Shown here: positions 8,501 through 17,480 of the stretch, piece by piece
How positions within the stretch are numbered: position 1 is the first letter of the stretch
How the letters are laid out: every line of letters starts with the position of its first letter
Source: JANXXV01 sp038230275
Lineage (GTDB): Bacteria > Acidobacteriota > Terriglobia > Bryobacterales > Bryobacteraceae
Assembly (NCBI GenBank): GCA_038230275.1
Contig: JBBRNO010000001.1
Span: forward strand, 59,254-123,253
Length of the DNA: 64,000 nucleotides
Direction of reading: 5' to 3'
Made by a program: the position numbers and the translations under genes
The notes under the pieces: generated by a model
What the model was told of the DNA's origin: nothing
The model's input: only the letters and a program-made list of their open reading frames with translations
The model's database searches: none

Positions 8501-9517
8501 ATGCCGAAAATGAAAGTTGCCCAAGTCCCCGCCGCCGGCGCCGCTATTGAAATCGTCGAACGGGAAATCCCCAATCCTGGCCCGGGCCAAGTCCGGATCA
8601 AAGTCCAAGCCTGCGGCATCTGCCACAGCGATGCAATCGTCAAGGAAGGCCACTGGCCAGGCCTGGCTTATCCGGTCGTGCCCGGTCACGAAGTCGCCGG
8701 CATCATTGATGCTACCGGCTCCAATACCGCGCCTTGGACCGCCGGACAACGCGTCGGAGTCGGCTGGCACGGCGGCCAGTGCGGACATTGCCGTTCCTGC
8801 CGCAGAGGCAATTTCATCACCTGCGAAAACGTCCGTGTCACCGCCATTCATTTCGATGGCGGTTACGCCGAATTCATGATTGCGCCCATCGACAGCATCG
8901 CGCTGATTCCCGACGGCCTTGCCGCCGCGGAAGCCGGACCGCTGATGTGCGCCGGCATCACCACCTATAACGCGCTGCGGAATAGCGGCGCCCGCGGTGG
9001 CGATGTCGTGGCCATTCAAGCCATCGGCGGCCTGGGCCATCTCGGCGTGCAATTCGCAGCCAAACTCGGCTTCTATACGGTGGCGATTTCCCGCGGCGCC
9101 GACAAGTCGGAACTGGCGCGCTCATTGGGTGCGAAAATCTACATCGATACCGAGGTGCAGGACGCCGCGATGGAGCTAAAGAAACTCGGTGGCGCTAAAG
9201 TGATCCTCGCCACCGCTCCCAGCGGCAAGTCCATGGGCTCCCTGGTTGGCGGGCTCGGCCCGGAAGGAAAGCTGATGGTCGTCGGGGCCGGTCCCGACCC
9301 GATAGAGATTTCCCCAATTCAGTTGCTGAGTACAAAATTGTCGGTGCAAGGTTGGGCTTCCGGAATTCCAACCGACTCGGAAGATGCCATGGGATTCGCC
9401 GCCCTCACCGGAGTCCATCCCATGATCGAAACTTATCCGCTGGAGAAAGCAGCCGAGGCCTATCAGCGCATGATCAGCAACAAAGCCCGCTTCCGCGTGG
9501 TCCTTACCATGGAGTAG
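8501..9517 (+). CDS. Zinc-dependent alcohol dehydrogenase
   Basis: A 338-residue medium-chain dehydrogenase. Catalytic zinc ligands are Cys41 (GICHSD) and His63-Glu64 (GHE). The structural-zinc loop has four Cys in CGHCRSCRRGNFITC. The NAD-binding fold carries GGLGHLGVQFAAKLG. This matches the AdhP/AdhA alcohol dehydrogenases that interconvert primary alcohols and aldehydes with NAD(H). A second ATG nine bases in gives an equally good start. It is a single-gene unit between a divergent toxin-antitoxin pair and a two-component system. Confidence 0.87.
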   Translation: MPKMKVAQVPAAGAAIEIVEREIPNPGPGQVRIKVQACGICHSDAIVKEGHWPGLAYPVVPGHEVAGIIDATGSNTAPWTAGQRVGVGWHGGQCGHCRSCRRGNFITCENVRVTAIHFDGGYAEFMIAPIDSIALIPDGLAAAEAGPLMCAGITTYNALRNSGARGGDVVAIQAIGGLGHLGVQFAAKLGFYTVAISRGADKSELARSLGAKIYIDTEVQDAAMELKKLGGAKVILATAPSGKSMGSLVGGLGPEGKLMVVGAGPDPIEISPIQLLSTKLSVQGWASGIPTDSEDAMGFAALTGVHPMIETYPLEKAAEAYQRMISNKARFRVVLTME

Positions 9518-9565
9518 AAGCATGGAGTAAAGGCCCTGCGTCTACTACAATGATGTGGGACACCT

Positions 9566-10261
9566 ATGCGCTTTCTAGTTGTGGAAGATGAGAAACGGAT
9601 CGCCGATTTTCTATCGCGCGGATTAGAGAGCGCCGGATACGCTATCGACGTCGCCGCCGATGGCTCACACGCCATCGATATGGTCCACGCCACCGATTAC
9701 GATCTGGTGATTCTGGACATGATGCTGCCGGATATGGACGGCTTGCAGGTGCTGGAGAAGATCCGCAATCGGAAATCGAGCCCGCCCGTATTGATCCTCA
9801 GCGCGCGCGGAGGCGTGGACGACCGCGTGAAGGGTCTTGAACTAGGCGCCGACGATTACTTGGTGAAGCCCTTTGCCTTCGTCGAGCTTCTGGCCCGCGT
9901 GCGCGTGTTGCTGCGCCGCGGCCAGCCTACCCCTGAGCGTCTCAGCGTTGGCGATCTGGTGCTCGATTGCATTCGCCGCAAGGTGATTCGCGGCGTCGAA
10001 AACATTGAGCTCGCGCCGAAGGAATTCAGCATCCTCGAGTACATGATGCGCAATCGAGGCCGCCCCCTCAGCCGCACCATGATTGTGGAACACGTCTGGG
10101 ACATGGACTACGACGGCCTGACGAATATCGTCGACGTCTACATCCGTCATTTGCGCAGCAAGATCGATGATAAGTGGCCGATAAAGCTGATTCACACCGT
10201 GCGTGGCATCGGCTACATGCTCGATTTGGCGGATAAAGATTCGGCCGCGGCCGAACGATAG
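9566..10261 (+). CDS. OmpR/PhoB-family response regulator
   Basis: A 231-residue two-component regulator. The receiver domain (1-120) has acidic residues at 7-8, the phosphorylated Asp51 in LVILDMMLPDMDG, a Ser in VLILSAR, and Lys in DDYLVKPF. The C-terminal winged-helix domain (about 130-222) ends with the usual TVRGIGYML. It is followed after 12 bp by its histidine kinase and is close in type to heavy-metal or phosphate regulators such as CusR/QseB. The stimulus and targets cannot be told from sequence. Confidence 0.9.
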   Translation: MRFLVVEDEKRIADFLSRGLESAGYAIDVAADGSHAIDMVHATDYDLVILDMMLPDMDGLQVLEKIRNRKSSPPVLILSARGGVDDRVKGLELGADDYLVKPFAFVELLARVRVLLRRGQPTPERLSVGDLVLDCIRRKVIRGVENIELAPKEFSILEYMMRNRGRPLSRTMIVEHVWDMDYDGLTNIVDVYIRHLRSKIDDKWPIKLIHTVRGIGYMLDLADKDSAAAER

Positions 10262-10273
10262 TCTTTCAAAGCA

Positions 10274-11773
10274 ATGAAACCCTTGCTGCAACGGATGGTG
10301 AACGCACGCTTTTTGAAAGGTCTGCGCTTCCGTCTGGCAGCGAGTTATGTACTGTTCTTCGCCATGCTGCTCAGTTTCCTGGGTGTCTTTTTCAATCAGA
10401 CCCTCAAGGGCATCTATGAAGACCAGGTGCGACAGCTGCTAACCGAAGAATGGGGCGCGGTCAAAGGCTACCTGCGCATCGACAAAGGCAAGATCGATTG
10501 GTACTACGATACGGAGGATCCCGAAGAGGCCTTCATCGTCGACCGCCTGAAACAGGTTTACCTGTTGACCGACGCCAACGGCAAACCACTCGAGTGGTCC
10601 GAGAAGTACAAAGACGAGATCGGATTCGATTCCCCAACGGAAATCCGCGCGGCGCTGAAGAGCCAGAAGCAGAACTGGATCACGAAGCTCAGCAGGCAGG
10701 GCGTGCCCTACATGATCCGGTCCGGACCTTTCGTGGACGATAACCACAAGTCGTTCTATGTTGCCCTGGGCCGCTCCCTGGCGGAGAGCGAGACCGTCGT
10801 GGAGAGGTTCACCTGGCGCTACTTCGCAATGCTGCCGCTGATGATCATCAGCAGCAGTTTTCTGGGCTGGTACGTAGCTCGCCGGGCGCTGATACCGGTG
10901 GATGATGTAGCCCGAACGGCGCAGCGCATAACCGGGGCGAACCTTACGGCGCAGATCCCTTCGCGCGGCGCCAACGACGAACTCGACCGCCTGATCGATT
11001 CCTTTAACCGCATGATCGAACGGCTCAACAGTTCCTTCACCCAAACCCGGCAATTTTCCACCGACGTTTCCCACGAACTGCGGACGCCGCTCACCGCCAT
11101 CCGCGGGCAGCTGGAAGTAGCCCTGCTGACCGCAAAGACGATCGACGATTATAAAGACGCCATGGTGGACGCGCTGCAAGACGTCGAGCGCCTGTCACAA
11201 ACCATCCGCGCACTCTTGCTGCTATCCCAGGCCGAATCCGGACAGTTGGCAATCCAGTGGCAGGTGTTGGACCTGGCGCCGATTGCCGCCGACATCGTGG
11301 ATCAATTCCAGATTCCCGCCGAAGGAGCGCAGCTCACTCTCACCGCCGACCTCCCCGAAGCTTGCCTGATTGAAGGCGACCGGATTCAACTGGAGCGGTT
11401 GCTCTCAAACCTGTTGTCGAACGCCATGAAATATACGCCCGCCGGCGGTACGGTGCACGTACGCATCTCCTGCACCGCGGATCAGGCGACGATTGTGGTG
11501 GAAGACACCGGTCTGGGGATTCAGCAGGATCACCTGCCACACATTTTCGACCGCTTCTACCGCGTCCCTACGGCTGACCAGGGGCCGGACAAAGGTCTGG
11601 GATTGGGACTAAGCTTCGTCGCCTGGATCGTGAAGGCGCATCGCGGAACCATCGCCGTGGAAAGCCAGATCGGGAAAGGAACGCGGTTCCTCATCACGCT
11701 GCCCGCCCTGATTCCGCCCCCTGGTGCCGATCTACTCCAAAGCGTTCCCGACCCGGCGGAAATCAATTCTTAA
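10274..11773 (+). CDS. Membrane sensor histidine kinase
   Basis: A 499-residue partner kinase. Membrane segments lie at about 19-41 and 183-201, flanking a periplasmic sensor of about 140 residues. A HAMP domain (about 202-255) follows. The dimerisation/phosphoacceptor helix has His267 in FSTDVSHELRTPLTAIRG. The ATPase domain has the N-box (LLSNLLSNAMKYTP) and G-boxes (VEDTGLGI, GLGLGLSFV). Phospho-transfer to the regulator encoded just upstream is expected. It is followed after 45 bp by a STAS protein, so all three may form one operon. Confidence 0.9.
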   Translation: MKPLLQRMVNARFLKGLRFRLAASYVLFFAMLLSFLGVFFNQTLKGIYEDQVRQLLTEEWGAVKGYLRIDKGKIDWYYDTEDPEEAFIVDRLKQVYLLTDANGKPLEWSEKYKDEIGFDSPTEIRAALKSQKQNWITKLSRQGVPYMIRSGPFVDDNHKSFYVALGRSLAESETVVERFTWRYFAMLPLMIISSSFLGWYVARRALIPVDDVARTAQRITGANLTAQIPSRGANDELDRLIDSFNRMIERLNSSFTQTRQFSTDVSHELRTPLTAIRGQLEVALLTAKTIDDYKDAMVDALQDVERLSQTIRALLLLSQAESGQLAIQWQVLDLAPIAADIVDQFQIPAEGAQLTLTADLPEACLIEGDRIQLERLLSNLLSNAMKYTPAGGTVHVRISCTADQATIVVEDTGLGIQQDHLPHIFDRFYRVPTADQGPDKGLGLGLSFVAWIVKAHRGTIAVESQIGKGTRFLITLPALIPPPGADLLQSVPDPAEINS

Positions 11774-11818
11774 GCTGCTTTGGACCCAAGGTACTGTAAA
11801 CTACATCTAACGGATCAT

Positions 11819-12232
11819 ATGAGCCTTGATATCGAGCAGTCGGAACGCGAGGGTATTACGATTCTCACCCTGGATGGACGCCTGATTGTCGGCGAACCGG
11901 TTACGGAACTGCGTGCGAAGATCACCCGGCTTTCCGCGGCGGGTGCCTGCAATGTGGTTTTGAACCTCACCAAAGTGGATTACATCGATAGCACCGGGCT
12001 GGGCGGTATGGTGATCGGTTTCACCACACTGAAGAAGGCCGGCGGGGCCTTGAAACTGGCTGGTATGAACAGGCGGAATTTGGAATTATTGGTCCTGACG
12101 AAGCTCTCCGGAATCTTTGAAACGTACGAGGACGATCAAACGGCGGTGAACAGCTTCTTCCCCGGCCGCGAGATTAAGAAGTTCGATATTCTCAGTTTCG
12201 TGCAAGGGCAGGAAGACGGCACGCCAAATTAA
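11819..12232 (+). CDS. STAS-domain anti-sigma factor antagonist
   Basis: A 137-residue STAS protein like SpoIIAA/RsbV. The conserved phosphorylatable serine lies in DYIDSTGLGGMV (Ser58 from this start). Family members bind a serine-kinase anti-sigma factor and free a sigma factor, and are switched off by phosphorylation of that serine. No RsbW-type kinase is in the window, so the partner is elsewhere. A TTG 39 bases upstream would add 13 residues outside the fold; the ATG here fits the domain start better. Confidence 0.8.
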   Translation: MSLDIEQSEREGITILTLDGRLIVGEPVTELRAKITRLSAAGACNVVLNLTKVDYIDSTGLGGMVIGFTTLKKAGGALKLAGMNRRNLELLVLTKLSGIFETYEDDQTAVNSFFPGREIKKFDILSFVQGQEDGTPN

Positions 12233-12251
12233 GAAAGCCGTATCCCTTCCC

Positions 12252-13145
12252 TCAACGGTCCGCTGCCAGGGCTTTCAGAACTCGGTGCATTTGAATTCTC
12301 ACGTCTGGACTGGTTTCCGCATCCGCCCGCTCCCGTATTGCCTGCAGTTCCCGCACGCCGGCTCTTACGCCTAGCCGCTGTATGACCTCCGGAGCTGTCG
12401 CCAAAACCCGGTCAATTGCGAAAGCTCGCAACGCTGCTTGGGGATTGCTAACCTCCTGCAACGTCCCAGCTAGAATCCCGGCCTTTCCCAGATCGCTCGC
12501 CCGCGGAAATGCGTTCTCCCATAGCAAGCCGCCGATACTCATCTTCACGAAGAGGTCCGATGGAGTTCGGAATGCCTCGGCCAGCGCATGCCACACAGAG
12601 TCGCCGTCACCTTCCCTCGCCAAAGCCTCGGCCGCAAATAGCAGCTCCACCATATTCGGCGATTTCAGCCAGCGCAAGTATCTGGCCGTATCGCCACTGG
12701 CGTTCTTCTCCGCCTGAACAATAGCACGCAGGGACGCCAATGCCGGATCCTTTGTATCGGCGATATCGTTGGCATACAACGGTTCTTCGCCTGCTACCAG
12801 CAGTATTCGTCCACCCACGGCAAGCGTGATCCGGCCCCAAACGCGATGCGGCCGCTTCAATCGGCCAATCTCATTCTCGGCGGTCTCGAATGTGAATGTG
12901 CTTTCGGCTTTGGGATTGCCCCACAGCACTTCCTGCCTCACCAGGTGAATCGTGATCGATTGCAAGCCGTTCCCTTCCGTCTCTTGTTCCAATTGCGTAA
13001 TATGGCAAACCGCAATTGAAGCTCCGCTCCGAATCCATTGGTATAGGTTTAAGTGTTCATCCATTCGTTTCTTTCCAGTCTGGCCGGTGGCGGCGGCGGC
13101 AAACATCATTAACAATACAGAAGCCAACAGAAAAACGCGCGACAT
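12252..13145 (-). CDS. Secreted hypothetical protein, third gene of an unusual operon
   Basis: A 297-residue protein with a clear signal peptide (1-21, MFAAAATGQ). I do not recognise a catalytic motif. The middle (about 45-130) is beta-rich with GRITLAVGGRILLVAGEEPLY. The C-terminal half is helical, with repeated units around WHALAEAFRTP, LWENAFPRASD and FAIDRVLATAPEV that suggest HEAT/ARM-like pairs. It starts 3 bp after the stop of the 13149-15308 gene, so the two are surely co-transcribed. An immunity or chaperone role beside a large secreted protein is possible but unproven. Confidence 0.65.
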   Translation of the reverse strand: MSRVFLLASVLLMMFAAAATGQTGKKRMDEHLNLYQWIRSGASIAVCHITQLEQETEGNGLQSITIHLVRQEVLWGNPKAESTFTFETAENEIGRLKRPHRVWGRITLAVGGRILLVAGEEPLYANDIADTKDPALASLRAIVQAEKNASGDTARYLRWLKSPNMVELLFAAEALAREGDGDSVWHALAEAFRTPSDLFVKMSIGGLLWENAFPRASDLGKAGILAGTLQEVSNPQAALRAFAIDRVLATAPEVIQRLGVRAGVRELQAIRERADAETSPDVRIQMHRVLKALAADR

Positions 13146-13148
13146 AAT

Positions 13149-15308
13149 TTAAGAGAAGTAGTTGCGCATGGAAGCAATCGAGTTCGGCGTGCACCGTTCC
13201 ATTCCCGCACTCTCGCCCTGCTGCGGCGCTCCGCCGGAGTTGATAGCGGCCGGCCCGGTGACGCCCGCCCCGGCGTTGGACCAGCCTGTCGTTGGCGCAT
13301 ACGCGCCGTAGGTAATTCCCCAATCCACCCTGCCGAGCACCGTGAAATTTTCATCGAAATCATTGGAAAACGCGGATAAAAAAGCCGTGAACGTGTTCCC
13401 GCCGGCGATGCTCCGCAGCGGGGATGCCGTGGTTGGATGCTGCAAATCGATAAAATTACCAGGGCAGTCAATCATTCTCACAGTTCGCTGTTGCCCCAAA
13501 GCCAGCGCGCTTCTCGCATCGTCTGTAGAGCTGGTAATGAACGCAGCCGCTCCGCTGAGTGCGGCAGCCGATTCATCGTGGATTGGAAAGGCGATGACGG
13601 CAGGAAGTGGTCCACCCGGCCCCGGTGCGGGACTATTGGTGTAGATGACGCGATAAGTCCGGCCATCCGTGTAAGTAGCAACGAATGTCTCACTCACGAT
13701 ATGCTGCACGTAACCAAGCCGGACCCGGTCCAGTCCCCGCCTCTGGTAGACGCCACCGCCGGTCAGCTTTACCACCGCCTTCAAACCAAAGGCAAACTGT
13801 GTTTGGACCGCGTCCGTATAAGCGCCCGGCGCCGGTGCATACCCATGGGTCGTACCGGCTTGAATCTTGAGTTGCGTAGTAGTGGAGTCCGCTGAATTGA
13901 AAACGCCGTTGTTGAGCAGCACAACGTTGTTGCCGGCTCCCGGAACGAACTCGATATTGACCATCGTAGTGTTCATCACCAGTCCGTCCTCCTCAAGCTT
14001 CCGCACCGTGGAGGTGCCGCCGACATCGTCGACAAACGCAATCAGGTGGAATGATCCCGTGGCATCGCACTGCACATCGCGGTGGCGCGCATCCGCGCCG
14101 GCCGAATCGGTTGGCAGACTGCCTGAAAAGGAATCGTCGGCTGCGCGCCGCTTAGTCCAGCTCACCGGGATATCGTTAGGACTCATGAACAGCTCCAGAC
14201 GGAGCCTGCCGCAACCATGAACTACCACCATCGCCGTCGCATCGAACACCAGGCTATCCATAGTCGAAGTGATCTTCGGCATGATTGTCGATCGCGATCC
14301 ATCCCGCCGGCACGGAGTCGCACGCAGGAATGCTTCCAGCCGGTTGAGCGAAAATACCACCACGGATACGCGATCTCCGTCCGGGTCAACCCCGTCAAGT
14401 CCCAGGTGAAACGAGGCGCGGTCGCTACGTCCGTGGCTGTCCGCGCTACCTTCCGCCCATAAGTGAATGGGACCATGCCGCAGGTCCGCCGCTGGCATGC
14501 GATGCGGACTAGACAGCGCGGTTGGGTCGGCTACCGGATCCTCTGCGCGGCACGCCGACGCCCTGCCGCTGCTGCCCGCCACCGGAGTCAGTAGCAGCGT
14601 GCCGGGGAAATCAGCCGGCTCAGCCTGCCGGACAATCAGCATGCCTCGATGGTGCGTACTGGTCCCGGTTGGCCTCATCAAGAACCGGCCTACTGTCACC
14701 TTATCAGCGGAAAGCAGCGGCGGATCATGACCGGCGGTTGTCCGGCTGCCGCAAATATCCAAAGTAAGTCTCACTGCGGTGAGCCGTCCGGTGGCCGTTG
14801 CGGACGGCCTGGGAACTCGATTCCCGCCGGAAATGGTCAGAGTCATTACGATGTCATCGACGTGTCCACTCGGACTCACCCCTTCCGCCCACAGCGTTAC
14901 GCCTCTAGCGAGTTCGTTAGCCGTAAACCGGTTGTCCGTTCCAGAAAAAGAAATAAGTACGCCCGCTGTCGCCGCGGTGAAGAATCGTACGCTTGAGCCA
15001 GGGACGGTAAATAGCCCGCTGCCGCCCGTGCCGAAATCGACATCGGTCCGCAAGACGACCTCCCGCCGCAGCGGCGACGTATAGGGCCGTTTTACCAGTA
15101 CCACCGGATGCGGCACCTCCACCATAGGCGTTACGAAGAGAACCGGAGTTGACCGCGGACAGGAGGAGATGGGGTTCCCCGCCGCGTCGACCGGGCATTC
15201 TCTATCGGCAGCGGCGACGGCTTGGCCCAGTCCCCGTCCACTGCTGCTGGAACTGGTGCCGCCGTCTCCATTACTCACCGCCACCACCACCGGCATCATA
15301 CATCGCAC
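13149..15308 (-). CDS. Large beta-rich modular protein, possible injection-system-associated effector
   Basis: A 719-residue protein with no signal peptide and no enzyme motif I can name. The first 30 residues are a Ser/Gly linker (SNGDGGTSSSSSGRG). Beta-rich modules follow. Two share a pattern: LARGVTLWAEGVSPSGHVDD near residue 135 and LRHGPIHLWAEGSADSHGRS near 280. Later come FMSPNDIPVSWTKRRAADDS and DATGSFHLIAFVDDVGGTS (about 375-450). I associate such modules with large proteins near type VI or contractile-injection loci, from memory only. ATGs at 15299 and 15296 are alternative starts. The gene overlaps the end of the preceding 121-aa gene. Confidence 0.6.
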   Translation of the reverse strand: MRCMMPVVVAVSNGDGGTSSSSSGRGLGQAVAAADRECPVDAAGNPISSCPRSTPVLFVTPMVEVPHPVVLVKRPYTSPLRREVVLRTDVDFGTGGSGLFTVPGSSVRFFTAATAGVLISFSGTDNRFTANELARGVTLWAEGVSPSGHVDDIVMTLTISGGNRVPRPSATATGRLTAVRLTLDICGSRTTAGHDPPLLSADKVTVGRFLMRPTGTSTHHRGMLIVRQAEPADFPGTLLLTPVAGSSGRASACRAEDPVADPTALSSPHRMPAADLRHGPIHLWAEGSADSHGRSDRASFHLGLDGVDPDGDRVSVVVFSLNRLEAFLRATPCRRDGSRSTIMPKITSTMDSLVFDATAMVVVHGCGRLRLELFMSPNDIPVSWTKRRAADDSFSGSLPTDSAGADARHRDVQCDATGSFHLIAFVDDVGGTSTVRKLEEDGLVMNTTMVNIEFVPGAGNNVVLLNNGVFNSADSTTTQLKIQAGTTHGYAPAPGAYTDAVQTQFAFGLKAVVKLTGGGVYQRRGLDRVRLGYVQHIVSETFVATYTDGRTYRVIYTNSPAPGPGGPLPAVIAFPIHDESAAALSGAAAFITSSTDDARSALALGQQRTVRMIDCPGNFIDLQHPTTASPLRSIAGGNTFTAFLSAFSNDFDENFTVLGRVDWGITYGAYAPTTGWSNAGAGVTGPAAINSGGAPQQGESAGMERCTPNSIASMRNYFS

Positions 15309-15636
15309 TCTGGGCGATTAAAAGTTCGAGCCGCGTCTCCGGTGTCAGGCTTTGATCTTTTCGTATCTTTACAGCCCACGGCAAGCGGGGGTTGGTGCCG
15401 AAGTCCCGCCCGAAAGCGAACACCACATCCAGGTATTTGCAAATATCGCGCTGCGACTGCAGGCCGAAAGTCTGAGCATCTTTCACCGCCAGCGAAATCA
15501 GTTTCTCCGTCTCTCCGGGCCCCAAGGCGCCGCACTGCTCCGGAAAAAACGATTCCACGTGAGCGCGCAGATATTCATGGAACCGGCGGAAAGATTCGGC
15601 GCGAAACACAGCCATCTGATCTTGGCGAATAACCAC
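15271..15636 (-). CDS. Small cytoplasmic protein, first gene of an unusual operon
   Basis: A 121-residue helical protein beginning VIRQDQMAVFRAESFRRF. It has a Cys-containing centre (FFPEQCGALG), RDICKYLDVVFAFGRDF, and a tail (SAMYDAGGGGGE). It resembles small proteins I recall beside VgrG/PAAR-type effector genes in other phyla, where they have no established role. The start is GTG at 15636; an ATG at 15615 is an alternative. Its end overlaps the next gene by 38 bp. It is divergent from the CoA-disulfide-reductase-like gene. Confidence 0.6.
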   Translation of the reverse strand: MVIRQDQMAVFRAESFRRFHEYLRAHVESFFPEQCGALGPGETEKLISLAVKDAQTFGLQSQRDICKYLDVVFAFGRDFGTNPRLPWAVKIRKDQSLTPETRLELLIAQSAMYDAGGGGGE

Positions 15637-15694
15637 GATACACCCGCTTTATGGTCACTCTAGCATGATAATCTTGTTGGAAAGGATCATCAAT

Positions 15695-16984
15695 TTGCGC
15701 TTGGTTGTGATTGGCGGAGTTGCGGCCGGCCTGAGTGCCGCCTCCCGCGCGCGCCGCATTGACGCTTCGCTCGACATTGAAGTACTGGAAAAGGGCGCCA
15801 CCGTCTCCTATGGCGCCTGCGGCCTGCCCTACTTTCTCTCCGGCGAAGTGAAGCGTCTGGATCAGCTGATTGTCCACACACCGGCCTTCTTTCAGACCGA
15901 ACGGAACATTCGCGTACGCACGATGGCGGAGGTGGCTGCAATAGAACACGGGCGCCGTGAACTGGTTCTTTCCTCCGGCGAACGTGTCAAGTACGACAAG
16001 CTGGTGATTGCCACCGGCGCGCGTCCGAATCTGGAAAAATTGCAGGGAACCAGCGCCCCGCACGTTTTCGCGCTCCATACCATCGAAGACGCCGCGCGGA
16101 TCGCGCAATTTCTGGAGGAGCGCCAGCCGAAGACCGCAGCCGTGATTGGGGCCGGATATATCGGCATGGAAGCAGCCGAGGCCTTACGCACGCGCGGGCT
16201 TCGTGTTCGCGTGATCGATGCCAATGCGGATGTGTTGGGACGCGATGACGCCGCTCTGACGAAGCTGATGCATCAACACCTGGAGAAATTCGGCGTTTCC
16301 ATCGAATGCGGTGTCCGCATCAGTGACGCCAGTTCGCTCAGCGAGGAAATGGTGCTGGTGGCCGCGGGATTGAAACCCAACGTGGAACTCGCCGCAGCCG
16401 CCGGCGTGGCCGTCGGACGCACCGGAGCCATCCAAGTGACGGACCGCATGGAAACCAACCTGGGCAGCGTCTACGCCGCCGGGGATTGTGCCGAGACGCT
16501 GCATTGCGTGAGCGGCCGCCCGATCTATGTGCCGCTGGGCACCACCGCCAACAAGATGGGCAGAGTGGCCGGAGCGAATGCCGCCGGAGTCCGCGAGCGA
16601 TTTGCGGGCATCGCCGGAACCTCCATCGTTCGCGTCTGCGGCTTGGGAATCGGGTTGACCGGATTTTCCGTCACGCAGGCCAAACGCGAAGGCTTCGATG
16701 CGGTCTCGGCTCGGATCGAAGGCAAGGACCGGGCGGCATATTTCAACGGACGGCCCACGCGGGTGGAACTCGTGGCCGATCGCCGGACGCGCCGTCTTCT
16801 GGGCGGAGCTATCACCGGCGAACAAGGCGTGGCCGGGCGAGTGAACGTAGTTGCCACGGCATTGGCCGCGAAGATGACAGTCGATGATTTTCTCGAACTC
16901 GACCTCGCGTACGCGCCGCCTTATGCGCCAGTGTGGGATCCGCTGCTGGTGGCGGGGCAACAATTAGTCAAGTTGCTAACCTAA
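15695..16984 (+). CDS. CoA-disulfide reductase/NADH oxidase-like flavoprotein
   Basis: A FAD-dependent pyridine-nucleotide disulfide oxidoreductase of about 429 residues. The FAD fold opens with VVIGGVAAGLSAASRARR, and the single catalytic cysteine, Cys42, lies in SYGACGLPYF. This matches CoA-disulfide reductases and NADH oxidases rather than two-cysteine glutathione reductases. An NAD fold (VIGAGYIGMEAAEALR) and the FAD motif VYAAGDCAE follow, then the dimerisation domain. TTG at 15695, eight bases after GGAAAGGA, is the best start; the ATG at 15665 lacks a site and adds ten odd residues. A redoxin and an NuoI-like gene follow. Confidence 0.82.
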   Translation: MRLVVIGGVAAGLSAASRARRIDASLDIEVLEKGATVSYGACGLPYFLSGEVKRLDQLIVHTPAFFQTERNIRVRTMAEVAAIEHGRRELVLSSGERVKYDKLVIATGARPNLEKLQGTSAPHVFALHTIEDAARIAQFLEERQPKTAAVIGAGYIGMEAAEALRTRGLRVRVIDANADVLGRDDAALTKLMHQHLEKFGVSIECGVRISDASSLSEEMVLVAAGLKPNVELAAAAGVAVGRTGAIQVTDRMETNLGSVYAAGDCAETLHCVSGRPIYVPLGTTANKMGRVAGANAAGVRERFAGIAGTSIVRVCGLGIGLTGFSVTQAKREGFDAVSARIEGKDRAAYFNGRPTRVELVADRRTRRLLGGAITGEQGVAGRVNVVATALAAKMTVDDFLELDLAYAPPYAPVWDPLLVAGQQLVKLLT

Positions 16985-16990
16985 CTGTAT

Positions 16991-17428
16991 ATGCTGGCCG
17001 CAGGCGCGAAGGCACCCATTGACGCTTCGCTGGACTCCGCTCTCCCAGGCAGCCAGGTGTTGCTGGTTTTCTTCAAGATCGATTGCCCCACCTGCCAGCT
17101 GACTCTTCCCTTCCTCGAACGCCTGCACCAAAGCGGCCGGTTGGCGGTCCGCGGTATTTCGCAGAACGAATCCGCGGACACTCGAGAATTCGCCAAGGCC
17201 TTCGGGTTGACGTTTCCGATCCTGTTGGACAGCGCGGCTGCCAATTATCCCGCCAGCAACGCATACGGGATTGAGATCGTGCCTTCCTTATTCCTGACTT
17301 CCGTAGACCGGACGATTGAATGGACGCAGCACGGGTTCTCACGGAAAGGCCTCGAAGAACTTGGAAGTGCGTTTCAAACGACGGTGTTCCGGCCCGGCGA
17401 GCGGGTTCCCGAGTTCAAACCAGGTTGA
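16991..17428 (+). CDS. Thioredoxin-fold redoxin (TlpA/AhpC-like)
   Basis: A 145-residue thioredoxin-fold protein with a redox-active pair at Cys32 and Cys35 (CPTC), followed by LTLPFLERLH and the cis-proline region EIVPSLFLT near residue 96. There is no signal peptide, so it is probably cytoplasmic, unlike classic TlpA. It would reduce disulfides or peroxides. It starts 7 bp after the CoA-disulfide-reductase-like gene and precedes the NuoI-like gene by about 50 bp, suggesting a redox operon. Confidence 0.75.
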   Translation: MLAAGAKAPIDASLDSALPGSQVLLVFFKIDCPTCQLTLPFLERLHQSGRLAVRGISQNESADTREFAKAFGLTFPILLDSAAANYPASNAYGIEIVPSLFLTSVDRTIEWTQHGFSRKGLEELGSAFQTTVFRPGERVPEFKPG

Positions 17429-17480
17429 GGTTCGAAAAATTAGCTTCCGGGCAGAAGCTTGCGTTAATCTAGAGAGAGAA

